From: Candidatus Methylopumilus planktonicus
Lineage (GTDB): Bacteria; Pseudomonadota; Gammaproteobacteria; Burkholderiales; Methylophilaceae
NCBI RefSeq assembly: GCF_000981505.1
Contig: NZ_LN827929.1
Span: 744,001 to 808,000, forward strand
Length of the DNA stretch: 64,000 nt
Direction: 5' to 3'
Shown: piece after piece, positions 1 through 9,268 of the stretch
How positions within the stretch are numbered: the stretch's first letter is position 1
Layout of the letters: each line of letters opens with the position of its first letter
The notes under the pieces: model-generated
Told to the model about the DNA's origin: nothing
Database searches by the model: none
Seen by the model: the letters and a program-made list of their open reading frames with translations, nothing else
Position numbers and translations under genes: made by a program

Positions 1-1586
1 CACAATTTTCATTAGCAGAAGCTTGCTTTGAAGAAGCTATTCAATACGAAAAAAATAATTGGACTTATTATTACAATTTAGCCAATGCAAAAGATAAACT
101 TCAAAAGAGAGATGAGGCTTATCAATGCTACCAAAAAGCATTAAATCTTAACGATGAGGATGCTGACCTCTGGAACAATTTAGGTAATGCAGAGCGTGAA
201 TTAGGTCACTTAGATAAAGCCGTAGCCTCTTATGAGCGCGCATTGTCTATCAATCCCCTCTTGTTCCACGCTTACCTTCATCTCGCCCATCAAAAACAGC
301 ACATGTGTGATTGGCATGGGATTGATCAGCTTTTTCAAAAAATATGCTCTATTGTGAATACAAATCCCAAAGCGCTCATTTCCCCGTTCGCTTTTATTTC
401 AAATCCATTCTCTTCATCTCAAGAGCAAATGGTATGCGCAAATCAGTGGACGCAAAATCACTACAAAGCCCAGTCATTCCAAAAAGGCAAATGGAAAAGA
501 AAAAATAAAATCCGTATTGGGTATTTGTCATCAGACTTTAAGTTACATCCCTTATATTTTTTAATACGCGACGTTATTAAATATCACGATCGTGATATTT
601 TCGATATTTACGCTTACGATGCGACCCCAAGCGAAAATACAAATGAACGAACTACACTTATTGGTTTATTTGATCATTATCGTGATATCTCATGTACCAA
701 TGATGGAAGCGCTGTGACTCTTATCAATCATGATGAAATTGACATATTGATAGATTTAACCGGTTATACGAATAACAGTCGAGCATTTATTGCCCCACAA
801 CTTAAAAACACAATCACTATCAATTGGCTTGGTTACCCCGGCACAATGGGTTTGACAGGAGAAAAATCACTCTATGAATTTATCTTGGCTGATAATTTTA
901 TTATTCCTGAAGCTGATGAAAAATATTATGCAGAATCTATTCTAAGACTGCCCTTTGCCTATCAACCGAATATAGAAAATCGTAGCCAATCGAATGATAA
1001 AAATCGGCAAGATTATGGCATTCCTTCGGACGCTTTTGTATATTGCGCTTTTAATCAATCGTTCAAAATTACAGAAGTCATATTCAAAGCCTGGCTTACG
1101 CTTTTACAAAAATATCCAAAAAGCATTCTCTGGTTAACGCATTCCAATAAATGGGCTTCAGATCAACTAAAAAGGTTTGCGGAGACACATAGTATTAAAT
1201 CTGAAAGAATTATTTTCGCGACACGCGTTCCTAATGAGGAACATATCGCTCGCCATGCCTTAGCAGATATTTATTTAGACACCCTGCCTTATAACGCTCA
1301 CACTTCAGCCAGCGATGCCTTATCTATGAATTTACCAATTGTGACACTTAAGGGTAAAACATTCCCTTCAAGGGTGGCAGGAAGTTTACTTCATAGCTTA
1401 AATCTAGATGAGCTAATTACAGAGGATATTGAGAGCTACATTCGATGCGCTTCGAAGCTCACTGAAGATTCAACATATAGACAGGACTTAATTCACAGAC
1501 TGAAAGAAGCCAAATCAACTTCACCAAACTTCCAGCCTCGCTTATTTGTAAAAAAATTGGAAAGTATCTATCAAGAAATTATTTAA
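1..1586 (+). CDS. TPR / SPINDLY-type O-GlcNAc transferase-like glycosyltransferase (5' end outside window)
   Basis: The frame is open from base 3, so the gene starts upstream of the window; the first ATG inside it, at 243, is internal. The first ~80 visible codons are tetratricopeptide repeats (patterns such as YYNLANAKDKL and LWNNLGNAERELGHLDKA). The rest is a GT41 (SPINDLY/OGT C-terminal) catalytic region: RIGYLSSDFKLHP, INWLGYPGTMG, DTLPYNAHTSASDAL and SRVAGSLL are typical family signatures for UDP-sugar and acceptor binding. The family transfers a sugar, usually GlcNAc, to protein Ser/Thr; bacterial members often modify surface proteins such as flagellin or adhesins. The true substrate cannot be seen here. 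The stop codon shares the TTAA with the convergent transporter gene. Confidence 0.88.
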   Translation, partial: QFSLAEACFEEAIQYEKNNWTYYYNLANAKDKLQKRDEAYQCYQKALNLNDEDADLWNNLGNAERELGHLDKAVASYERALSINPLLFHAYLHLAHQKQHMCDWHGIDQLFQKICSIVNTNPKALISPFAFISNPFSSSQEQMVCANQWTQNHYKAQSFQKGKWKRKNKIRIGYLSSDFKLHPLYFLIRDVIKYHDRDIFDIYAYDATPSENTNERTTLIGLFDHYRDISCTNDGSAVTLINHDEIDILIDLTGYTNNSRAFIAPQLKNTITINWLGYPGTMGLTGEKSLYEFILADNFIIPEADEKYYAESILRLPFAYQPNIENRSQSNDKNRQDYGIPSDAFVYCAFNQSFKITEVIFKAWLTLLQKYPKSILWLTHSNKWASDQLKRFAETHSIKSERIIFATRVPNEEHIARHALADIYLDTLPYNAHTSASDALSMNLPIVTLKGKTFPSRVAGSLLHSLNLDELITEDIESYIRCASKLTEDSTYRQDLIHRLKEAKSTSPNFQPRLFVKKLESIYQEII

Positions 1587-2443
1587 TTTTGCGCAGAAAG
1601 AATCACGCCAGCAATAATCAAAATTCCCCCTAGCCACTCTTTAAGTGCAATACTTTCACCTACAAGAAAATAAGATGAAATTGCAGCAACCACAATTTCA
1701 AATAGAAAAAAACTAGATGCTTCCACTGCTTTAATTTGCGTGACACCAAATTGTACAAGCAAAGTTGACAAAAATAAGCTTAATGCAATCATCATCATTA
1801 TCGCAGCATCAACTGGCCTGAAAAAATCTAATGTTGGCATAGTATTTTTATCAAACATGATGCATATCATGGCTACTACGATCACACCAAGCCAAATTGC
1901 TAATGCTTTTTGATTGACTGTCATATGTGCATGTTTCCTTGTCATCACATTAGTAATTGCAAAACCTAAGCCGGAGCTAAGAGCTAACCAATCACTCTTT
2001 GAATCTAAATGAATGAGATAGCCCGGCTCCCAAAACATAATAAAAGCCCCAATAAGAGAAATAAAGACAGCGATGTAATGACGTTTTTGTGTATCTTCAT
2101 TCAGCATAAAATGTGCTAAAAAAATAGTCCAAACGGGGGAGAGATAAAATAAAAGCATGACACGCACAACCTCTCCATCGATGACAGCAAGTACATAACT
2201 AATATTGGTATAACCTGCAACAAGAGCAAGAAGCCAAAAATCTTTTGACCATATAGGGACCTTTTTCTTAGCAATAAAAAAGTAAGGGAGCGCTATGGCA
2301 ATCGTCAAAATAAACACATAAAAACTTGAATAAATGCCTGAAACACCGGCATTTGCCATTAAGCGATAGGGATACCAAATGATTCCCCAGACAAAAGCTC
2401 CAAAAAGTAGAGAAAATATCGGCAGCCAAGATTTAATCTTCAT
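1583..2443 (-). CDS. EamA-family (DMT superfamily) transporter
   Basis: A 286-residue, very hydrophobic protein with about ten predicted membrane segments arranged as two similar halves, the classical EamA/RhaT layout. Runs such as FYVFILTIAIALPYFF and LSLFLSTLLVQFGVTQIKA, and the late segment ending GGILIIAGVILS, fit the second EamA repeat. Such proteins export metabolites or amino acids from the cytoplasm; the substrate cannot be predicted. The ATG overlaps the miaA stop by one base (TAATG on the minus strand), so it is probably translationally coupled to miaA and is the last gene of the tsaE-amiC-miaA transcript. Confidence 0.85.
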   Translation of the reverse strand: MKIKSWLPIFSLLFGAFVWGIIWYPYRLMANAGVSGIYSSFYVFILTIAIALPYFFIAKKKVPIWSKDFWLLALVAGYTNISYVLAVIDGEVVRVMLLFYLSPVWTIFLAHFMLNEDTQKRHYIAVFISLIGAFIMFWEPGYLIHLDSKSDWLALSSGLGFAITNVMTRKHAHMTVNQKALAIWLGVIVVAMICIMFDKNTMPTLDFFRPVDAAIMMMIALSLFLSTLLVQFGVTQIKAVEASSFFLFEIVVAAISSYFLVGESIALKEWLGGILIIAGVILSAQN

Positions 2444-3381
2444 TAAAGTCTAGCCTTTACGAAAGTTATGACTTCTTTACTTATGAAGTCATTTGAACAA
2501 TCAAATAGATTAAGATTTTCCATACTCCTCATCCATGTCATTTGCCTTTTTGCCAGCTGTCGTGTTGCAAAGATAATCTTATCGATACATTCTTTTTCTT
2601 CAATGTCCCCATTAAAGTACTCGAGGGTTTGACGATATCCCACTGATCTCATGGATGGCATATGGCTTTGAAGTATAGGATATTTTTGAAGTAAAGATCT
2701 CACCTCTTCAAATAAGCCGGCCTCTATCATTTCATGAACTCTAAACTCAATGCGCTGATGAAGAATTTTTCTATTGCTTGGCATGAGTCCTAATTTACAA
2801 ACTGAAAATGGGAATACGTCTTTATTTTCTGATTGATGATAAGAAGATAGAGGTTTTCCTGATGAGTAAAAAACTTCTAAAGCACGACTGATGCGCTGGG
2901 CATCGTTAGGATTTAACTTTTCTGCTGTTTCTTTGTCAACGGATTTAAGCTTTTCATAAAGCTTCGGCCAGCCGACTTGACTCGCTTCTATTTCTATATC
3001 TTTTCGAAACTGCTCATCAGTCATAGGCATTTGATTAATTCCCTTTTCAAGGCCATTGAAATACATCATAGTACCTCCGACAAGGAGTGGAATATGGCCA
3101 CGCATGAGAATTTCATCAATAAGTTTTAAAGCGTCTTTCGTAAATTGCGCTACGGAATAAGCCTCGTTAGGCTTCATAATATTAATAAGATGATGAGGTA
3201 CCTTATCTAGAATATCTTGAGATGGTTTAGCTACACCAATATCCATGTCTTGATATATTTGTGCTGAATCAACACTAATAATTTCAAAAGGGAATGTATT
3301 GACAAGCTCAACAGCAAGATTAGTTTTGCCTGAAGCTGTAGGACCTATCAAAAAGAAAACAGCTGGCTTCTCTATAGCCAT
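2443..3381 (-). CDS. miaA: tRNA dimethylallyltransferase MiaA
   Basis: MiaA transfers a dimethylallyl group from DMAPP to N6 of adenosine 37 in tRNAs that read codons starting with U. The 312-residue length is normal. The N-terminus has the P-loop GPTASGKTNLA, followed by SVDSAQIYQDMDIGVAKPS and HHLINIMKP, which belong to the family core, then LVGGTMMYFNGLEKG and NPNDAQRISRALEVF; the late MRSVGYRQTLEY is also diagnostic. It starts 3 bp after the amiC stop. In many proteobacteria mutL lies between amiB/C and miaA; here it is absent. Confidence 0.97.
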   Translation of the reverse strand: MAIEKPAVFFLIGPTASGKTNLAVELVNTFPFEIISVDSAQIYQDMDIGVAKPSQDILDKVPHHLINIMKPNEAYSVAQFTKDALKLIDEILMRGHIPLLVGGTMMYFNGLEKGINQMPMTDEQFRKDIEIEASQVGWPKLYEKLKSVDKETAEKLNPNDAQRISRALEVFYSSGKPLSSYHQSENKDVFPFSVCKLGLMPSNRKILHQRIEFRVHEMIEAGLFEEVRSLLQKYPILQSHMPSMRSVGYRQTLEYFNGDIEEKECIDKIIFATRQLAKRQMTWMRSMENLNLFDCSNDFISKEVITFVKARL

Positions 3382-3384
3382 GCT

Positions 3385-4647
3385 TTAGAAATTCTTAGCA
3401 ATATTAGGATTGGAAGCTAAATATTTTTTTATACCAATTAAAATATTTTTAGCTAAAATCTCTTGGTGCTCTTCATTATTTAAAATCTGCTCTTCTTTTG
3501 GATTACTTATAAAAGCTGTTTCCACAAGAATAGATGGGATATCAGGTGACTTAAGAACTGCAAATCCAGCTTGCTCTACATTATTCTTATGTAAGTCATT
3601 GATTTCGCCTAATTGATCCAATACAAAATTACCAAGCTTGACACTATCGTTGATAGTTGCTGATTGCGATAAATCGAGTAATGTCTTAGCAAGCATCGGA
3701 TCTTTATCATCCAAACTTACACCGCCAATTAAATCAGACTCATTTTCTTTATTAGCTAAATATTTTGCAGAAGCAGAAGTAGCGCCCCTTTCTGATAAAG
3801 CAAATACGGAAGAGCCCTTAGCTTCCGGATTAGTAAAAGCATCGGCGTGTATAGACACAAAGAGGTCTGCTTTTAGTTTTCTTGCTTTAACCACTCGGAC
3901 ATGAAGGGGAACAAAATAGTCATCATCTCGCGTAAGCACCGCTCTTAATTGTTCGTCATTATCAATCTCTTTTTTAAGTTTTCTGGCAATCGACAAAGTA
4001 ATATTTTTTTCTAAACTACCAGAAGCACCTCTGGCGCCAGAATCCTCGCCACCATGTCCAGCATCAATAGCTATCACGATTTTTTTAGTGAAACTTTTAG
4101 TCGTTTGTGATGGTGATGGCACTTCTTGAGATATTTTTTCTTTCTTAATTTCTGGGGGTGTTAACACAATCTCTTTTTTAGGTGGAGTGGGATCTTTTTT
4201 TTCTTTATCTTGTACGAACGCCATTAATTCATCAACTCTTGGGTACACATCAATGACCAGACGATGTTTGTATCCTCCTGCGGGCTTAAGAGAAAAAATA
4301 TTAATTTTAGATTCTGATCTTAATTCGATGACGACTCGAGATACTTGGTTATTAAACTTAGCAACACGAATTTGTTTAATATTAGGATCGCTTGATAAAA
4401 TTTTTGTGCTTAAGTTTTTTAAGTCGTCATTAAGATCAATATCATGAAGATCAATCACCAAGCGATCTGGATTCTTTAAGATCATTTGATCATTACTAAT
4501 AGGCTTAGTAGACTCAAGAGTTACTCGTGTATATTCTCTTGCAGGCCATACACGAGCTGACTCAATCGCATTTTTTGCCAAGATATGATTGGGAAATATC
4601 ACCAACATGAGGATAAAAATAATTTTCAGATAATAGTTTTTAAACAT
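3385..4647 (-). CDS. amiC: N-acetylmuramoyl-L-alanine amidase with AMIN domain (AmiC/AmiB type)
   Basis: A 420-residue periplasmic cell-wall amidase that cleaves the bond between N-acetylmuramic acid and the stem peptide during cell separation. Residues ~1-24 form a signal peptide. Residues ~28-140 form an AMIN domain that targets the septum (RVTLESTKPIS, RLVIDLHDIDL). A Pro/Lys linker runs to ~185. The C-terminal Amidase_3 domain has the zinc-binding pattern IAIDAGHGGEDSGARG, LFVSIHADAF and a final glutamate in SILVETAFISNP. There is no LysM domain. It overlaps tsaE by 22 bp, so the two are co-transcribed. The choice of amiC over amiB follows betaproteobacterial usage. Confidence 0.93.
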   Translation of the reverse strand: MFKNYYLKIIFILMLVIFPNHILAKNAIESARVWPAREYTRVTLESTKPISNDQMILKNPDRLVIDLHDIDLNDDLKNLSTKILSSDPNIKQIRVAKFNNQVSRVVIELRSESKINIFSLKPAGGYKHRLVIDVYPRVDELMAFVQDKEKKDPTPPKKEIVLTPPEIKKEKISQEVPSPSQTTKSFTKKIVIAIDAGHGGEDSGARGASGSLEKNITLSIARKLKKEIDNDEQLRAVLTRDDDYFVPLHVRVVKARKLKADLFVSIHADAFTNPEAKGSSVFALSERGATSASAKYLANKENESDLIGGVSLDDKDPMLAKTLLDLSQSATINDSVKLGNFVLDQLGEINDLHKNNVEQAGFAVLKSPDIPSILVETAFISNPKEEQILNNEEHQEILAKNILIGIKKYLASNPNIAKNF

Positions 4648-5087
4648 TCACTTCCTATAGGGGTGAAGCCAATCAAGTGAAGATGGCGACCAAATGACTC
4701 GTGACTCAGCTCAATTGAAATATCAGGCTCTGGAAGCAAACCCCCTGCTTTTTCTGGCCACTCAATTAAACAAATAGACGTTTCATTAAAATATTCTCTA
4801 AATCCAGCATCGTCCCACTCATGATCGCTTTTAAATCGATAAAGGTCAAAGTGATAGATCGTAAATTTTAGAAAGCTATAAGACTCAACCAGTGTGTAAG
4901 TTGGGCTTTTAACTTTATCTTGATAACCAAGCCCACGAAGGAGACCTCTTACAAATGTGGTTTTTCCAGCGCCTAATTCACCTTTTAAATATAAATTCAT
5001 TCCGGGGTGTAAATGGCTCGACATGCTTTCTGCGAAACGAAGTGTTTCACTTTCATCTTTTAAGTCATAATTAGAATCAAACATCAT
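4626..5087 (-). CDS. tsaE: tRNA threonylcarbamoyladenosine biosynthesis ATPase TsaE
   Basis: TsaE is the ATPase that works with TsaB and TsaD to make t6A at position 37 of ANN-decoding tRNAs. The 153-residue protein has the Walker A motif GELGAGKTTFVRG at about residue 37, the family motif SPTYTLVESY, the HFDLYR segment and LIEWPEKAG. It is the first gene of the minus-strand tsaE-amiC-miaA-transporter run. It lies back to back with queG, with only 30 bp between the two start codons, so both promoters must overlap or lie inside the neighbouring genes. Confidence 0.96.
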   Translation of the reverse strand: MMFDSNYDLKDESETLRFAESMSSHLHPGMNLYLKGELGAGKTTFVRGLLRGLGYQDKVKSPTYTLVESYSFLKFTIYHFDLYRFKSDHEWDDAGFREYFNETSICLIEWPEKAGGLLPEPDISIELSHESFGRHLHLIGFTPIGSECLKTII

Positions 5088-5117
5088 AGACAGTACTTAT
5101 AAAAAAATAATTAAAAC

Positions 5118-6191
5118 ATGGCAGACATTTGGGATCAATTAGCATTGCAAATTAAAGACTGGGGCCAAGAAATTGGTTTTGCTCAAATTGGCATTGCTGA
5201 TATAGATCTTAATCATACGAAAGATCATTATCTAGAATGGATTAAACAAGGGTTTCATGGTGAGATGCATTATATGGTAAAACATGGTTCTCGGCGATAT
5301 CAGCCAGATGAGTTAGTGCCTTATACCATTCGAATTATTTCAGCTAGGCTTAATTATTTTCCCCACTCTCACAATTCAGAAGCCGTTTTAAAGGACGATC
5401 AAAAAGCTTTCATTTCTCGGTATGCATTAGGTCGCGATTACCATAAAGTCATGCGTGCTAAATTAAAAAAACTTTCAGATAAAATTCAAAAAGAAGCCCA
5501 TAAAACGCTTGATCAATCATTTGAATTTAGATTATTTACAGATAGCGCCCCCGTTATGGAAGTGGAACTTGCTGAGAAGTCTGGTCTGGGTTGGCGAGGA
5601 AAACATACTTTACTTATTAATAAAGAACATGGCTCTTGGTTCTTCCTCGGTGAAATTTATATTAATTTACCTCTACCTGTTGATAAAAAAGTGGAAAATC
5701 ATTGCGGCACATGCACAAGCTGCATGGATGTATGTCCAACAAAAGCCATCGTAGGACCTTATAAGCTCGATGCACGAAAATGTATCTCTTACCTCACTAT
5801 TGAACATAAATCCTCTATACCTTTGGAATATAGAAAACAAATTGGTAATCGTGTTTATGGGTGTGATGACTGCCAATTGTATTGCCCTTGGAATAAATTT
5901 GGTCAAATGACCAAAGAGGATGACTTTAAGGTAAGGCACGGCTTAGATGATATTGAGCTCGTGGAATGCTTTTTATGGACCGAAGCAGAATTTATCAAAT
6001 ACATGGAAGGTAGTGCAATCCTTCGCATTGGTTATGAACAATGGTTGAGAAATATTGCGATAGGGCTTGGTAACGCTAAAACATCTGAAACTATCGTGAA
6101 TGCCCTTAAGGTTAGACTAAGTGAAGCCTCTCCACTTGTCAAAGAACATATATCATGGGCGCTCGCGCAACATAATTTTCATATGAATTAA
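5118..6191 (+). CDS. queG: Epoxyqueuosine reductase QueG
   Basis: QueG is a cobalamin-dependent iron-sulfur enzyme that reduces epoxyqueuosine to queuosine in the tRNA wobble position. The 357-residue protein carries the two [4Fe-4S] cysteine clusters: CGTCTSCMDVCPTKAI at about residue 196, followed by CISYLTIEHKSSIP and GCDDCQLYCPWNK. The segment FTDSAPVMEVELAEKSGLGW is the family's substrate and cofactor region. A queD-like gene lies at 15967, so queuosine synthesis is at least partly encoded in this window. QueG requires B12, which matters for an organism that may take up its corrinoid. Confidence 0.96.
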   Translation: MADIWDQLALQIKDWGQEIGFAQIGIADIDLNHTKDHYLEWIKQGFHGEMHYMVKHGSRRYQPDELVPYTIRIISARLNYFPHSHNSEAVLKDDQKAFISRYALGRDYHKVMRAKLKKLSDKIQKEAHKTLDQSFEFRLFTDSAPVMEVELAEKSGLGWRGKHTLLINKEHGSWFFLGEIYINLPLPVDKKVENHCGTCTSCMDVCPTKAIVGPYKLDARKCISYLTIEHKSSIPLEYRKQIGNRVYGCDDCQLYCPWNKFGQMTKEDDFKVRHGLDDIELVECFLWTEAEFIKYMEGSAILRIGYEQWLRNIAIGLGNAKTSETIVNALKVRLSEASPLVKEHISWALAQHNFHMN

Positions 6192-6261
6192 GTATGTCTT
6201 TGCTATAATGTGAAGTTATATAGAAATTTTCATCATTAAATCCTTGAGTTGAACGTTATAC

Positions 6262-7914
6262 ATGTCGCAAATTAATCAGTCGCCTATCTGGCAAGCGCTA
6301 AATCAACATAAAAAAGATATCGAATCCATCTCACTTCGCGAGATGTTCAAATCAGACCCTGAACGTTTCAATCAATTTCACATTCAGTTTAATGATTTAC
6401 TTCTGGATTACTCAAAACATCATATTTCAAAAGAAACAATTAGCCTCCTAGTTAAGCTTGCAAAAGAAGTGGATGTAGAGAATTGGCGAGATCGCATGTT
6501 TGAGGGTGAAAAAATAAACTCCACTGAACATCGTGCAGTGCTTCATACAGCACTTCGAAATCAAAATGAAACACCGATTATGTCCGATGGCGAAGATGTC
6601 ATGCCTAAAGTTAAAAAAGTACTCAAAAAAATGCGCCGTTTTAGCGAAGAAGTAAGATCAGGCCAATGGAAAGGCTTTACTGGCAAAGCAATTACGAGTG
6701 TGATTAATATCGGTATAGGCGGCTCTGATTTAGGACCTGCTATGGTTTGTCAGGCATTGAAACCTTATGGCTCAAAAACTATAACACCCTATTTCGTATC
6801 TAACGTAGACGGTGCCGACCTTTCACAGGCATTAGAAAAATGTAATCCAGAAACAACGCTCTTTATTGTTGCTTCTAAAACATTTACGACGCAAGAAACA
6901 ATGGCCAATGCTTTCTCGGCAAGGGATTGGTTTCTCAAGGCTGCAAAAGATAACCAACATATTAAGAAACACTTTGTTGCGCTGTCGACAAATCAGCATG
7001 TCGTATCACAATTCGGTATCGACACAGAAAATATGTTTGAGTTTTGGGATTGGGTAGGCGGTCGCTACTCCCTTTGGTCTGCGATCGGGCTTTCTATTGC
7101 GTTATATATTGGTATGGATAGTTTTGAAGAATTGCATAAGGGCGGATTCGAAATGGACGAGCATTTTAAAACAGCGCCCATAGAACAAAATATTCCAATG
7201 ATGATGGGCTTATTAGGTGTTTGGAACATTAATTTCTTTAACTTTCCAACCCATGCGATCTTAGCTTACGACCAAGGATTATCTAAGCTAGCATCTTATC
7301 TTCAACAAGCAGATATGGAAAGTAACGGCAAATTTATCAATCGCGATGGAGAGCGTATTGATTTTCATACAGGCCCTGTCCTCTGGGGTGAGGTTGGCAC
7401 CAATGGCCAGCATGCCTTCTACCAACTTCTTCACCAAGGTACAGAAATTGTTCCAGCAGATTTCATGATACCGATTGAGTCTCATTATGCGATAGGCAAA
7501 GACGGTGATGAACATCATAAAATTTTACTTGCAAACTTTATCGCGCAAACGCAATCGCTCATGCTAGGAAAAACATATGATGAAGCGCGCGCTGAAATTG
7601 AAAAACAAGGCTTTGAAGGTGAGGATATTGAAAGCTTTATCCCTCAAAAAACATTTGAAGGTAATCGCCCCACTTCATCCATACTTTTCCAAAAATTAAC
7701 GCCAAAGACTTTGGGTCAGCTTATTGCCATGTATGAACATAAGATCTTTACCCAAGGCATCATATGGAATATCAATTCATTTGATCAATGGGGTGTGGAA
7801 TATGGCAAGCAAATTGCAAAACAAGTTTTACCTAAGCTCTCTGAAAAAACACCTACACATGACTTTGACAGCTCTACAAATGGATTAATTAATTACATTA
7901 AAAAAAATCAATAA
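6262..7914 (+). CDS. pgi: Glucose-6-phosphate isomerase
   Basis: Interconverts glucose 6-phosphate and fructose 6-phosphate. The 550-residue length matches the long bacterial PGI family. Visible signatures are INIGIGGSDLGPAMV for phosphate binding, FIVASKTFTTQETM, the GGRYSLWSAIGLSIAL active-site block, GEVGTNGQHAFYQLLHQGT and the late FDQWGVEYGKQIA carrying the conserved lysine. In a ribulose-monophosphate methylotroph this enzyme feeds fructose 6-phosphate into the oxidative pentose-phosphate (dissimilatory RuMP) cycle and polysaccharide synthesis. It stands alone, convergent with sppA across a 10 bp gap. Confidence 0.98.
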   Translation: MSQINQSPIWQALNQHKKDIESISLREMFKSDPERFNQFHIQFNDLLLDYSKHHISKETISLLVKLAKEVDVENWRDRMFEGEKINSTEHRAVLHTALRNQNETPIMSDGEDVMPKVKKVLKKMRRFSEEVRSGQWKGFTGKAITSVINIGIGGSDLGPAMVCQALKPYGSKTITPYFVSNVDGADLSQALEKCNPETTLFIVASKTFTTQETMANAFSARDWFLKAAKDNQHIKKHFVALSTNQHVVSQFGIDTENMFEFWDWVGGRYSLWSAIGLSIALYIGMDSFEELHKGGFEMDEHFKTAPIEQNIPMMMGLLGVWNINFFNFPTHAILAYDQGLSKLASYLQQADMESNGKFINRDGERIDFHTGPVLWGEVGTNGQHAFYQLLHQGTEIVPADFMIPIESHYAIGKDGDEHHKILLANFIAQTQSLMLGKTYDEARAEIEKQGFEGEDIESFIPQKTFEGNRPTSSILFQKLTPKTLGQLIAMYEHKIFTQGIIWNINSFDQWGVEYGKQIAKQVLPKLSEKTPTHDFDSSTNGLINYIKKNQ

Positions 7915-7924
7915 CTCTTTGATA

Positions 7925-8899
7925 TTATTTAATAATTAATTTTTGATTTAATATAGCTGTTCGTAAAGATTCATTCATAGAAGACCCTAAACTTGCACCA
8001 AATTTACGGGCAAAACGGTCAGCAAAACCTTCATAAGTCGTAAAATCAACCACCTCTTCAGCTTTAATAATTTCACGAGCAACATAATCATAATTACCAA
8101 AACCATCAGCCAAACCTAATTTAACAGCAGCCTCGCCATTCCAAAAAAGACCACTGAATGTTTCTGGAGATTCCTTAAGTCGATTACCACGGCCATCTTT
8201 AACCACTTTGATAAATTGTTGATGAACCTGATTGAGCATTTCCTGAACAAAGGCTTGTTGCTTTGGATTCACTGGAGAAAAAGGATCAAGCATGGCTTTG
8301 TTTGAACCTGCAGTCATCAGTCGTCTTTCAACGCCAGCTTTCTTCATGGTCTCCGTAAAACCAAAGCCATCCATGAGAACGCCAATGGAGCCAACAATGC
8401 TAGCTTTATCTACAAAAATTTCATCAGCTGCTACAGCAACATAATAACCTCCTGAAGCACAAATATCTTCCACGACTGCATAAACAGGAATAAGAGGATG
8501 TAATTTTTTTTGTCGTTTAATTTCATCATTAATCATTCCGGCTTGAACTGGACTTCCACCCGGGCTATTAATTTTTAAAATAATACCTTTTGTACCACGA
8601 CTTTCATAAGCCCTTTGCACGCTCTCGAAAAAGTCTTTTGCATTAACCTCGTCCTTCTCTCCTATCACACCATTAATTTCAATCAGTGCAGTATGATTGC
8701 CAGACCCACCCTTGGTATGCGAGGCACCAAATGCAAAAAATAAAAGCACAAAAAGATATAAAAATGTAATCGATTTGAAAAAAATACCCCAGCGCCTTGC
8801 GATTTTTTGCTCGCCTAAAGCTGAAAGCGCAATTTTTTCTAAAGCTTCTCTTTCCCAATGTGCGTTTGTTTTACTTTCTGTCTTTTTTCTAACTGCCAT
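7925..8899 (-). CDS. sppA: Signal peptide peptidase SppA, short (S49) type
   Basis: A 324-residue membrane-anchored serine protease that degrades leftover signal peptides. Residues ~40-62 form the single membrane anchor (ITFLYLFVLLFFAFGA). The S49 core follows: LKINSPGGSPVQAG, then VVEDICASGGYYVA with the nucleophile serine, then DKASIVGSIGV. The general-base lysine probably lies in the AGSNKAMLDPFSP stretch. The length fits the single-domain form, not the ~600-residue double-domain E. coli form. It heads towards the pgi end and follows the Rieske gene on the same strand. Confidence 0.94.
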   Translation of the reverse strand: MAVRKKTESKTNAHWEREALEKIALSALGEQKIARRWGIFFKSITFLYLFVLLFFAFGASHTKGGSGNHTALIEINGVIGEKDEVNAKDFFESVQRAYESRGTKGIILKINSPGGSPVQAGMINDEIKRQKKLHPLIPVYAVVEDICASGGYYVAVAADEIFVDKASIVGSIGVLMDGFGFTETMKKAGVERRLMTAGSNKAMLDPFSPVNPKQQAFVQEMLNQVHQQFIKVVKDGRGNRLKESPETFSGLFWNGEAAVKLGLADGFGNYDYVAREIIKAEEVVDFTTYEGFADRFARKFGASLGSSMNESLRTAILNQKLIIK

Positions 8900-8920
8900 T
8901 TGTCATACTCCATAAATGCT

Positions 8921-9268
8921 TTAAAAAATTTCAACCCATAATACATTGTTTGATTCTGTAACATTTAATTTTTGTAATGTTTCACCGCGACAAGGCCCTG
9001 AAATACATTCTCCTGAAGCAGGATGGTAAATAGCGCCATGGGTAGAACATACAATCCACTCTTTTTCATCATCCATAAATTCATTTGGTTTGTAATCAAG
9101 CTCAATCGGCATGTGCTGACATTGGTTAAGATAAGCATGGTACTTGCCCTCAAAAAGAACTGCAAAGCCTGATTGTGTTGCAGACGCTTTTTGATATTCA
9201 AATTTAACGGTTGAACCCTCACCTTGAAATTCTTTTTTATCTATTTCAATTTTTACGTTTGAACTCAT
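8921..9268 (-). CDS. Small Rieske [2Fe-2S] protein
   Basis: A 115-residue soluble protein consisting of one Rieske fold. The cluster ligands are visible as C-x-H (NQCQHMP) and C-x-x-H (VCSTHGAIY) about 35 residues apart, followed by GECISGPCRGETL, the usual closing segment. Such stand-alone Rieske proteins resemble the ferredoxin subunits of dioxygenases and the NirD-like family; no partner oxygenase is nearby. Its start overlaps the preceding HAD gene by 4 bp (ATGA type), so it is co-translated with it. In betaproteobacteria this pair often lies between rluC and sppA, as here. Confidence 0.9.
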   Translation of the reverse strand: MSSNVKIEIDKKEFQGEGSTVKFEYQKASATQSGFAVLFEGKYHAYLNQCQHMPIELDYKPNEFMDDEKEWIVCSTHGAIYHPASGECISGPCRGETLQKLNVTESNNVLWVEIF

